This document shows positions 1 through 12,900 of a DNA stretch of 64,000 nt, piece after piece. The DNA lies in contig CM046864.1 of assembly GCA_025617745.1 (NCBI GenBank), positions 1,240,001 to 1,304,000 on the forward strand. Reading direction: 5' to 3'. The translations under genes and the position numbers were made by a program. This DNA comes from Heliocidaris erythrogramma (taxonomy: Eukaryota; Echinodermata; Echinoidea; Camarodonta; Echinometridae). How positions within the stretch are numbered: the stretch's first letter is position 1; the number at the start of each line of letters is the position of its first letter. Under the pieces are notes generated by a model. That model was not told the DNA's origin. It was given only the letters and a program-made list of their open reading frames with translations, and made no database searches.

Positions 1-757
1 CATTTTTGCACTATTTTACTTTCGTACCTTGGAAGAGAAAAAAGAATGTTTACTTAAGCCTAAAATTTATCTTCATGTTACCCTAACAGACTTTTCACTT
101 AATTTGATATATAATTTATTGGATTTTATTACAGTCTTGTATGACAAATCTGAACTTAATTATGTGTTCAGTTTCTTTTTTCGCTGAGTGTATATGAGGC
201 TGAAAAAAAGCAGGTAGCTAATATACAAATGTAATATACAAATGAAGAACTGCCTATGGAGACTGCAGTTTTATATATGTAGTAGCTGTAACAGGCTAAC
301 AGCAGTATATTGCAATGGTATGGTTTATGTGGGCGAGACCCTATAAAATAGAATTCGAGGTGAAGCTTTTGCCAACCTGTGTAAGGCCTACATCGATATG
401 TTCTGCATCATCAACTCACCATATGTTTGTAAAGGTAATTATTATAATTCTCCGAGTAGTTTAAAATATGGATCTCCCTCCCAACGTACGTCCGTAGGGC
501 GTGGTGTCAACGATAAATTAATGGCATAGGTATAAGGATAACTTGCCAATTAAGAAAAAAATAGAAAGTTTATGGCAAAATGAAGTTAAGGATTACAACC
601 TTCTTATCTGTAATACTGTTTCTCTATAATACTAAATTTGTTCTGTGATAGTAGATTTCTCATATAACTATGTGGACATACATAACGTTCCGGAATGTGG
701 AATATGTTATTTATACAAATATTTTACGTTCTCTTGCTTATATCTGTTTGCCGTTAG

Positions 758-942
758 AAATCATATACAGCCCTTATGGACCTAACGTCGGAGACCAAGA
801 TATCGTGTCAAGAAGATACTCCTTCTTCTTATTTTTTTACGGGTTCTTCTTCCGGTTCGACATCAGCTCGTTTACTTGGCAGACGTTGTATATTGATACT
901 GGATTTCCCATAGGAGTTGGAGAGTTTTATAGATACATAACT
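758..942 (+). CDS. exon 1 in window: N-terminal NIDO domain
   Basis: Encodes the motif [10 protein letters not shown], which marks the start of NIDO domains in nidogen and MUC4-like proteins, then IDTGFPIG. The acceptor follows a pyrimidine tract ending in TTAG; a weaker AG at 770 is possible. The donor is GTTAGT. It begins in phase 1, so at least one upstream coding exon is missing. I see nothing in positions 1-757. The 943-1406 intron is AT-rich and featureless. Confidence 0.75.
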
Positions 943-3900
943 GTTAGTAATATTTTGATGTAATGTAACTGTATAAAAATCAAAATGATTAAATCATGAA
1001 ATAACTTATTACTGATTTGATGATTCAAAACAAAAAGACCAGAAAAATACAACATCCAGAATTTCATTGTTAAGATGAAATGAAATTGAAAAGAAAAGAA
1101 TATACGAAAGCATATTTTGTTTGATTCATTGAACGTTAACATACACATCTATTTTATTGAAAAAATACCATACCTTCATTTAAACAAAAGTGTGATTTAA
1201 ATCTTCGTGAAGGACTCTGTATAACACTTGCCTGCATTTGTCTATTTTAAGAGAGAAAATATATAATATGTTTTTACTGAAAAGGAATTGGAAAGGAATA
1301 ACTGTATTATAATAATAAGAATGTATTTGAATAAAATCAAATTTTATATGATTTAATTCAGTAAATAAGAAAACTAAATGAAATATTAATTTTAATAATA
1401 TCGCAGTTTACTTCGTCTGGAATGGTACTATTCTCGCAAACCTCGCCCTCGTACTGGATTCTTCAATACATCAATCCATCCTTATTTACTTGGAGGGACC
1501 AACTTTACGGGACTCCAGCCTTAGCAGTCTTTGGAACGCAAGTAGATTTGAATCTTGGTGATCCTCATTTATACTATCAGGTAAAGTGAGAACACTCGCG
1601 GCATTTGCTCTTGCGACGTTGTTTTTATTTTATTAGGGTTATTTTAGTGACGCAAAAAAGTGTTTGTTCAAGATTGAAGATAGAAATTAGCGCAGGAAAT
1701 GACCCTGGAGCGATTGTTAATGGAGCATGTGTCGTACAACTAGAAACTCATAAAATCTAAGACCCTAGCACATCTTCCATCGTTCTAGCGCCCACATGCT
1801 TGTTGAGCTGCTAAAGAGTTTCTGCTGTTAACCTGTATCTGGCCAGAATACGTCATAAATGAATGCTTATGTTCTCCAAAAAGAAGTTGTTGAAGAGACT
1901 CATGGACACGCTTATTAGACTCGTGTAACGGTAGTTTAAACTTTTCTTGTCGTGATGATTTAAATTTAGAATAAAGAAAAATGATGATTTACCTGGTATT
2001 TGTGAATGGATGAGGGAGTAGGATCATAGATAACATTTAATGACACAAGGCCCCACGACGAGATCCTTCACCCCTTGTTCTAATCCTGATTTTAAAAAGA
2101 AAAATGTCAGGATATATCAGAATTTACCCTCATTGGCCAGAGGTATTACAACTTAAACGCAATGACTACACAGGGGACAACTTTTCACCATGCACTGACA
2201 GTGCTCTTTTATTACATATAGTCAACTTTTGTGATGAACAGAGTGCAAGACATTTCCAAAACATTTTTACAGGTTTCTAGTAGTTTGTTGACGCGCATCC
2301 TCCTAGGCAATGTCTTATACAGCTGGCTCACTCTCTTGGGGGTGATATTTCCCCAAGCCCGGAAAACAGATCGGATGAGGTCAACCTACTGAGTTTACAT
2401 CTGGAGACTGCCCACGGACTCTGTTGATACTGTGGTCAGCCATTCACTCGGCCATCGCAGCAGCCCTCTGACAAGGAGCGTCGTCGTCTTGGAAGATGAA
2501 CGGATGGTCTCGATCAGAGGCGGTGGACCGTCGGGCTCGGACAAAGGAAGTGGAGGGGGGGGGGGGGTGCATCTTTTGTCAGCCAACAAATGTGCCCCCA
2601 ATTCCATTGTCCGAGCCCGACGTTCCACCGCCTCTGATCTCGATCACCAAAGATGTTCTCAATGGATTGTAGCAAATGGGCCTCCAGGATGTCCTGGTAC
2701 TGGACGTGATCCATGTTTCCGTCCACCGCAGTAAAGTTGCCAGAATCAAATCTATAGCCATGCGAGTTTGGTGCCGAAGGCATCTGTCTTATCTGGGTGT
2801 GGTTACCTTCCTGCACCCACATCTTATCTGCATTGCCTCTCTGCGTAAAACGTGTACAAACCATGTACCCAGTTTGACAGATGTTAAATCGTGTCCTGAT
2901 TTGAGCCATTGAAACACCCTGGGCTGACAAAATGGAGATTTGCTGCCTTTGCCCGTTTTGTCTCTGGCATGACTGTGTCTTGTGGTCTACTACCATTTGA
3001 AAGAGAAAAAGGACTAGCTCTACCTCCCTTTTAAAACATTAGTCAAGATCCAATGGTTATGAACAAAAGAGCCTTATTACAAAGAGCGCGACGAGGCACA
3101 AAAGCAGCCATTTCGTGAATGCTGCAATACTTCTGGCCAATGAGGGTAGAGCAGGAAGACAAAAATAAACTTGAAAAGGGGAAATGGGTAGGTAAATTAA
3201 TTGGGCAAACGCGTCGGACGTCGGGCTCGGACAATTGAACTGGGATGGAAGCCGGGGGGGGGGGGGGGAGGGGTCCTCCTGTTCAAATTTGTCATTTTAC
3301 CATTCTGCATTGATTCTAAACCTTTTATGTCACTTGGCCTTGACACACAGATCTAGCGTGCGTGTGCATAAATTTCTTCAGCAACTAGTCTAGTGAGAAC
3401 ATTTTATGATGTATGATGGCTAGATACGCTCTCGCCAACACTCTACCTCGGCCCATAAAAATGATAAATCCTATCTCACAGTAATTTGTAACTTAACTGG
3501 TAAGTATTATCTCAAACACACACACACGCACACACTCACCACGTTGTGATAAATAGAAAGTTTTATTGTTGAATTATAACAAAGGAGAGATGGGGTAACT
3601 TCGAACATGAGTTGATATCGGACAAAGCTACTGCAACTAATGATATACGAATGGTAAAATATTTACTGCAACTAATGAAATATTAGTTTTCCCTGCAATT
3701 TCTTAAATATTTTATTGTTATCTTATTCTGCAAAACGTTTGCAGAATTTAAATTTTCGATCAATTTGGCCTTTGATCATCATGCCACTGCAAACAGACAA
3801 AAATTCATGTAATATCGTCCGATTTTCACTAAATCGATGTCAAAAGTGACAGGGAGAGGAAAATGTCGTTAGCTATTCGTGCGCGATTTGGGGCAGTCAG

Positions 3901-6900
3901 GGAGAATTCGTGGACTTCGTACCGTCACAGTAGGGTTAAGCAAATTTTTGATGTTCCTACAGCATAGTCCTTTATTGGTTGGTGGTACATTTTGTGATAT
4001 GGAAATTACCATGAATTTATTAAGAACACATAAAGATGGGAGTGGGCGTAATAGAGGACAATCATCCACACCAATGATGAAACATTCAATTTGTAAGATA
4101 TGTCACTATTAAGTACAAACATACATTAATATTGGCTGGTTTACCTCACCTATAGGTGTATGATGGTAGGAGGTATCAAAGCTCGGCATTTTATTCTGCT
4201 CGCGATGATGTGATATCAAGACTGCAGTCCGCAAGATACTTGCCATCATCTGTGTTTCGATCGGCTTCATTCCAGAGTTCCATCAGCTACATTGTAAAAA
4301 TAACCTGGGTAAATGTCCGACCACCAGGTTCAGTATTCTCATACGAGGTATGTACTGCACAACTATTCACATAGTTTCTGATGGGGCTTTAACACTAAAC
4401 TCGAAAAAGAAATGTCTTGAGATAGCTGTCTCAGAGAAGTTGTCCTGCAACTGTGTGGGATAGGCCTATTCTACGGGTAACTCTTTGGAGCAAATTTGTC
4501 ACTCCTTCCAAATTAGCAGTTGCGAACTCGCATTACGTCATCCTTATGTATTTATATTAAAGATGATATGAAACTGAGCACTGTGTTTTACTTTTTCATT
4601 AATAGGCCTTCCATATTCACATATTAGATTATTGATATGCAAAATCATGTATAATCCCTCCATTGTACAAATTGACCTATTTCAACTTCAATATAACATT
4701 GTCATATAACTACCCCTAAATTTAAGAGTGTGTGTTAACCATTATTTACTTTCTTATATTGATTTGATAGTGCATAAAAATCACGTATTTTGGGGATTAA
4801 AGATGTTAAATGAAAATCTCTCTCTATATATAGCCCAGCTAAATTTTAAAACGGTCCGGGTAAATTTGCAAATTTCGTCCGAACACCCTCCCCTTCTCAT
4901 TTCAAGATATGTTGGCGACTCCGTACGCAATATTTGCAACACTACATCCATACTTCTCTTTCTCATTTCGATTCACCCTCCCCAAATGGTTAGACAAATA
5001 CGTACCAAGCTATCTTGTTCACCAATAATGTGAACAGTGGTGTACTCACCATGTTCCAAGAAGGAAGCATGCAGTGGAACCCTTATTCACAATATACAGC
5101 GGCTCGAGTTGGATACAACATCAAAACGGAGTTTCGAAACGAATTCCCCAGTGATTTTAGCCAATCCGTGAGATATTCGAGCTACCGACTAGATCAGTTG
5201 ATTGGAACGACCGGTCTCAGTGGGAGATACGTATACCGTCTTGATGCGAATCCTTCTGATTTTGTCAACCCAGGATTATATTGCCTTAATTGGTATCTAA
5301 ACGAACCGCCAGTATCTTCCATAAGCTTATTCAGGAGAAGACCATGTCCTCCGTCCTTGTTGCAGGCGATATGGGATCCAAACTTCGTGCCTTGCAATTT
5401 TGCTTACTATAATCCGGTTTTCGGATCATTAAACTACTTCCCCGATTTCAATCCACCGGGTAAGTTTTTTAATTGTTTCAATATTTCAAAATATTAAAAA
5501 CTCAGTCATAAGTATCAATGATGATGTTCCTTCCCCAGCATGATGCAGCATATAGGACCTGATCAAGCCATGTCACTTATCAATTTTAATCTATCCCTCT
5601 GTTCCATTCATATTTGCAGCCTCTTTTTACGAGACTCCTTTCTATGTCTTTTCTGGCTTTGGATTTACATTTATAATTCCAAATTACCGAGCGACTCAGT
5701 GCTTCCAGGAGAGAAGGCCGGCAGGACCTGGGGGATCAAGGTGCACCTACCGATTCAACCTGAGAAGGGGCTATGTCAGTTTCTGGGAGTCGAGCCACTA
5801 CCAACAAGTCATGCCACGCAATGCCCAGTGGGGAATAAGTAATACGGGTTATCGCTGGTGGTACAGCCATTTTCTGGAGTGGGTCTGTAAGTAGATATTC
5901 CCAGACACTTTATGACCGTTCTACGACTAGGTTAAAAAGAAAATGATGTTACGGGTCGCTCCTTGGCCGTATCCCAGGTTCCCTGTCTTATACCTACGAA
6001 GACAGCCAAACAAAATATAACTCTGGAAAACCGGCTGTAAGTTAATAAAACGCCATGTTGAATCTCCTCGATATCCAAAATATTTCGTCCCGAGGACGTT
6101 CACATCAAAACATCGTCCTATAATAACATATATCTACAGCCCGTCACAATGGATACTGTTATGGATTGAATTTCCGAGATGTAATTCTTTTCCCTGATTG
6201 ACGTCGTGAATGCGGGGGTACTCGCTTTTCCGAGGGTTCGTATTAATATTTCCCTCAGAAGAGAGTTCATAATTCTGAAAATTAAATAGGGTTCATAATT
6301 CCGAACATTTGATTCATTTCTCCGAAGGTTCATAATTCCGAAAATGAAAAAGGGTTCATAATTCCGAAGGTTCGTAATTCCAAAAATGCAATAGAGTCCT
6401 ACATAACATTCGGAAATATGAACCTTTTTTCTTTTTCGGAATTACGAACCCTATTTCATTTTCGGAATTACGAACCCTATTTCATTTTCGGAATTACGAA
6501 CCCTATTTCATGTTCAGAATTATGAACCCTTTTTCATTTTCAGAATGAGGAACCTTCGGACTTACAAACCCTATTTCATTTTCGGAATTACGAACCCTAT
6601 TTTATTTTCAGAATTCTGAACCCTTTTTCATTTTCGGAATTATGAATCTTCGGAAATTCGAACCTTCGGAATGATGCACCTTCGGAAAAACGACATGTAA
6701 CCGTGAATGCATACTTGAAACAGCAATAATTATGAAAAGTGATGTGCATGTTCATGAATTTTGATCAAACGGAGACTTAACTGAATTTATTATCTGTTCG
6801 ATTTCTTTCAGATGCTGATGTCTTACCAAGATATTATTGTTGCAGTCGTTCACAATTCTGTTACCTTTATGAACAAAGGAGGCCCCCGTCCCACTCCTTT

Positions 6901-9900
6901 TTTTACATAAATCCAATAATAGGTCAGTAAAAGCGGTGGTTGAGTATTTATGTTCATCAAAAAGTTGTTAGCTTTCTAATTATATTTATGTCAATGTGGA
7001 AGGGTATCATCTTCGTAATGTGCTCCTCGAATGCCCCAATGCATATGTCAAGAAATATCTTATCAATTCCACCTAATTTTCAAGCCACATGTTTTTGCGG
7101 TCCAACATATTCATTTTGTGTTCAATGATTTTCATTGTATGTGATTTTCAGAAAGATTTAGCAATTTTTAAAAATCATTTTTTTTTATTTTGAAACCTCA
7201 AAATACAACGTTTGAACTTTAATAGCTTCCAATTAAACGGACCTTCTTGTGTTAGATAAAAATGGAAGCCACTTAGTCATCGAAACGATAGAACACAAGT
7301 TGGCAATAATAGGTACAATGTATTTCATTTCCCATTTTACATCCTGGATTTTAGGACAACTTAACATTTGGTATAATGCTCTGGGCTCTCGTCTGGGAAA
7401 TGACGATGACGATGACGATGGAACATTAATTCTGAAATATAATTCAGTCTGTCTGTGCAGTGTATTATATATATATATATATATATACGACATAAATTCC
7501 ACATATTGGCATAAAAATTATTACGAAGACACAAAAATTATTAAACAAAAGTAGTTCCAACGGTTCATTTAAAAGTGCACAGTTTGGAAATTCCTCTTAA
7601 CAATTTGACAATATATTTGGATATTTGTTTTTCCTTATGTACATATTAGTAATTAAGTAAGCTTTCAAATATGCACAGGACTTCCATTTTGTGATGATAT
7701 GCATTCATCTAGCAGTTACATAAAATATGAGCCAATGCCCATTGATGGGGGTGGCACGGGACGTAGGCCTATATCCCCGAATTTTCCAAATCAGTAAAAC
7801 GTCCTTTAAATGATGAAGGAGAACCATTCTTGTGGAAGAGGTGCCTAGTTCAAAATAAAAATGACAATACTGGTCATTCAGACCCAACTTCGGAAAATCG
7901 AGCACAAGTATATACTCGGAAAACGGAGTACTACGCACGATGAATATAGAGCCATCATCGTTCAGTGCGAGGACGTGTGTACAAAGGCATGGGGAAAATC
8001 TTGCAAAGTCAACCTGCTAATGATATTATATTTGCAATAAATCTGCATCTCGATTACCTACAAAGTCCTCGAATGATTAATCATAAAAAATAGCTTCCAA
8101 CCAACATTTGAAATAAATATATCCGCAGCATCATTTAAAAATAAATATATAGTATCGTATCATTTTCTCCCTGAGATTCATGCAATCTATGTCATTTTCT
8201 GATTTTAATCTGTCTTTTGATCACTTTATACAATGCTTTTAAATTTGGTTATGGAGTTAGATTTTGTCATTGTTATGAAAATATCGCCATGATGTCCGCT
8301 GTGTAGGCTCATTTATTAAGTTGCGCTTCTGCAAAATGCAAAAAGATAACAAAACTGTTCTTCATGCCAACTGCAGTTATCATATCATTACAAAATATTA
8401 CCCTTGCCTTTCAATTAAGAGAGGCCCCAGAAAGCGAGAAAGAGAGAAGGTGTGTCTAAATAAAAAGAAGATGATTGCATCTACTTCCACACTCTCACCC
8501 TGCTCGACGGTCTTTTCCGTTCACATTTCACCCCCAACATCCTAATCTCATTCATGACTCCACCAATGAATATAGACATGCATTTAAAGAGTGCACTTTG
8601 CGGGGGGGGGGGGGGGGGAGGGTTTTAACGAGTTCAAAGAAACGTTTGCTCTTAGTAAACATACATGTAGGACTAATGTCATTATATCGTTGACCTGAAT
8701 AAAACGTCGCTGAGGTACAGCGACTTATATGACAGTCATTATGTCAAAATAATTGAAAACAAGTTTTCAGAGGTGCCCCGAATATCTTACAACTAATGAG
8801 ATTTCTCCAATTTCTTTTTTAAGGTTGGATGTTCGGCGATCCTCACATAACAACTTTGGACGGAACTGGATATACATTCAATGGGCTTGGCGAGTATATT
8901 ATGTTAGAGTACACAAACGGAGATCCTTTCCAGATACAGGCGAGGACAGGTAAAGCGTTTGATGAGGACGGGCAAGAGTTGAACACAGCGACAGTTTTTA
9001 CCGGTTTTGCTGCCTCACAAGGCACTACTACGGTAAGCTTTTTACCGTCTGAGATCGAGTAAATGTCATACTGTTTCTATTTGAAGTCTTCTACATGATA
9101 AAATTGCATTAGATTAAAAAAACATCTCGCCATATTCCTAGCTACTATTCCAGTGACCCGATTCCGATCACTAGTTCAAAGGCGATTAGCAAAGCTCGTG
9201 GTCCCATATTTTCTGTAACTGCATCCACAGAATGGAACAATATCGCCGTTTTAATCAAAGCAGCATATTCCAAATAGCAATTTAAGAAATTCTTGACAAC
9301 TGCATCTCTTTCCTGAAAAGTTTATACCCTCTTCATTTCTTTCGAACATTGTGCTTTTCTTAATTTTAATTTTATATTATGTATTATCAATATTTGTTAA
9401 CGCTGTAAAGTAAGGATTGTGATAATTATTATTATCACTATCATCATCATTATTACGAAACCACATAAAAGGAAAACAACAGTTGTCGATATTTTAAAAC
9501 TGACAAATTTATATAAAGGGGGCACAAAGCCGTACAGAGTAATGTTTAACAAACTTGCAAATGCTTACATATTTATGGTGACGAGCTCCTCCAGTGACAT
9601 CTCAAAGATTTATGTTATTTTCATCTTATCCTCCAAGCATGTTTATTTAAATAATTTTAGTTCAAATAAAAGAGTAATTTTCTTCAGGAAAGAAATGACA
9701 TAATTTTACTACTGTTCCGCTTGTTGTCGCAGCCATTGAATAAATGAAACAAAATACTATTTATTATTTGTGACAATAAAAACACACATTCATAGTCAAG
9801 GAATAATGCTCCTAAGTCCTGCTTATCGCGATATTTTTAACCATGCAGCTTCAAGTGACCTTGAATGAAGATCGAACAGAGATGATGATTACGGCCAATG

Positions 9901-12900
9901 GAACTGGTATTGATATTGAAACCCTCAGAACAGGTAAATTATTTGGTACTAGCAGAAGCAGCCCTGGACATCCACGGGCGCTAGCTGTGTTTATGATTAA
10001 TCAGCGAGCCGTATATTTGTCACAATAATCAAGTGAATAATATTTTTTGACCAAGAAGTATTTACAGCATGTGAGTATGTGTTATTTATCCAAATCTTGC
10101 ATGGGTTCTGAAGAAAATACATTTTTGAACACATTAACGAACTATATCCCCCTTCTGCGGATCTTCTTCTTATCATCTCTGAATAGGATACCCTTTTTCT
10201 TGATTTTTGTTTTTTTATACCCTAAACGCGTAACCCGGGTTATGCGCTTTATATTGCTAAAAAGGTACCTTTTTAAATCCGTTTTCGTGTACGTGGATGA
10301 TGCCTGATCAACCGGCCTCAGTGAGACATGCCCCCCTCCCCCGGCGACCGCCGCGAAATCATAGAGTTACTTACACACAAAACTGTGTATGTGAAGCTAC
10401 AAAATAATGATGTAAGTCTATGCGTGAAACATAGTACATGCAGTACGTGTAGAAGTGCGCTTTGCGAACGAATAACACGTGTGTTGTTGCGCCGTATACA
10501 TTGAAGCCATACATGCGGATATGGCCTTGGAGTATACACATAACGTTGTTCTTTGGCAATACACCAATTGAGGTTTCCTCTTCACAGGTATGGGTTGGGC
10601 ATCACAGAAGGTACTTTTTCGTGCGTACGGCAGTGCGCTGATCCATCTGCAGAATTATTACTCCCTCCGGAAAATACAATGTTTAGAAATGAATTTATGA
10701 AATATGGACGGCGCGTCAGCTCTTAAAAAGGGCCTCCCAACCCTATAAGAACCATTCCCCGCCCGTGGGTACCAAAAGGTGGAGACCGAAAGAGCAAGGG
10801 GATGCGCCTATTTGAACAAAAAAAGGCCCCAATTCCTTAGCGTAGTATATGTACAGATATTTAATATTTATCCCCTTTAATTTCGAATTTTTTTCCTTAA
10901 AGAGTTTTCGTTTTAGAAGCCATTTGATCCACATACAGCTTCTGGGAATATAAGAATATGTAGACTGTTAAATAATGCAAACAAATTTTATCTACTCAAT
11001 AAAACTGGCAAAAACCATTTTAAATCTGAGTAATAAACAGTGAAAAGAAAGGAAAATATATTGTCGAGAAATAGGAAACGTGCTTTCAGTGACTGTAGTT
11101 ACTAGGAAGTTTTGTCAATTTGTTTGTATATTTTCCTCAAAACCACCGATTAAGTGCATGATAAACTGCAATTTTAGTAAAGATTCGCAGTCTTTCACAA
11201 GGACTTATGGTCAGGCTTAGCGGAAAAAAAATCTCTATTAGTATGGGTGTTTTGAATTTGGTGAATACTATTATAAATGCTATTCATGGTGGCAAATACT
11301 GCCTTGGCGTATTTTTAGATTTGTCAAAGGCATCTGACACAATGACCACAATATCCTTTTGAATAAACTTGAACACTATGGTGTTCGCGGAATAGCTTTA
11401 ACCTGGTTCAAAAGTTACCTGGAAAATCGGTTGCAATTTGTTGTGGTAAATGGTTTAAAATCGCAATCTAATAATGTCAGATGTGGCGTGCCACGAGGTT
11501 CAGTTCTTGGTCCTTTATTGTTTGTGGTTTATATATATGACATAATTAACTTATCGAAGTTGTTTTCATATTCGCTGGTTGCTGATGACAATTTAATGTC
11601 GTCAGTCAACAATGGGATTAACAATCTTTATGAATAGTTGTTGTAATAGGCTCATGTTAAATGCGGGGGAAAAGTTAGTGCATTATTTGAAATCAAGAGG
11701 CAGGAATATTCCTGAAAATGTCAACACGTTAATTATTGGTGGTCATCAGATCAGCCAAAGTGAAAGTGTACAATTTCTGGGGGTTAAGGTTGACAAGCAG
11801 TTAACATGTAAAGGACACCTTAGTAATGTTATTCAAAAGTCTCTAGGAGTGTTGGTGTACTTTCTAAACCGAGGTTCTTTCTACCCCCAACACACCTTAG
11901 TCACTCTGTATAATAGTATTGTTGTGCCTCATTTAATGTACTGTAATATTTCTTGGAGACATACCTTTAGGGGTCATATTCATAAGTTGCAAGTTCTCTT
12001 AAAGAAAGCTATTAGGTTCATAACCAATTCAAATTGCAGAATTCCTAGCACTCCTTTGTTTATACAATTACATGTCCTGCCTTTTGATGAATTGGTCTCT
12101 TTTAATTGTTTGATTTTTATGTTTAAAGTTCAATCCTCTACTCAGTGCTCATTTTTAAAAGATGTGTTTGTGGCAAACTCTGCCCTATTCCATTATAATA
12201 CACGTCAGAGAAAGCTTATTCATCAACCTTACGTAAGAACTCATACTGCCCTTAACTCAATTTTAATATTCTGTCTTAAAGAATGAAATAAGCTGCCCCT
12301 GAACATCAGGACTAGTACCACATTGTCTAGGTTCAAAATTATGTGTAAAAAATAACTATTTGGTAGACCCCAAGTTGCACGTACTTGTTGTATGACGTGT
12401 GAGTGTGTGTGTGTGTGCGTTGGTGTTCACCGTCAACCGTGGGACACTAATATGAAAACACACCTTCGAACCGAGGACACACACGAGACCGAGGACCGTC
12501 CTCGTTTTGATTTACAGTTTGTTGGCTTTATTTTTAGCTTCTAACTACGCTGTTGACCTTACGAGCATAAATGAGCAGAGTCCACGTTTGGGCGGTAGTG
12601 AAATTTTTCGTGTGTAATTTTTTTTTTGGCTTACGCACTCTATCCAACAGACGGGCACGCCCGGAAATTGAACGGGATTTATTTTTAGTCTTCCAGGATT
12701 ATTCTCTTCAAAAACAATTGAAAAATAACTGTGAATAGTTAATTATGAATAAGTCCACGGTTGGGTAATGTTGACACACAGTCCTCGTTTTCCGGTGGAA
12801 ACACGTATGGGTGTGTGTTTATGTGTGTATACTCATACTTACGTAAATAAGTTAAACTCTATGTATATACCGGTATATTTTATCTTGCTATCTTATATAA

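Noticed and set aside
771..942. Alternative acceptor at 770 for the first exon
   Set aside because: The upstream TTAG at 757 has the better pyrimidine tract; the alternative would also change the entry phase.
3869..4112. Overlapping ORFs on both strands near 3.9-4.1 kb
   Set aside because: No recognisable protein motif and stops in the surrounding frames.
7705..7938. 77-codon minus-strand ORF
   Set aside because: No recognised domain, no splice support and intronic position; kept only as an unexplained open frame.
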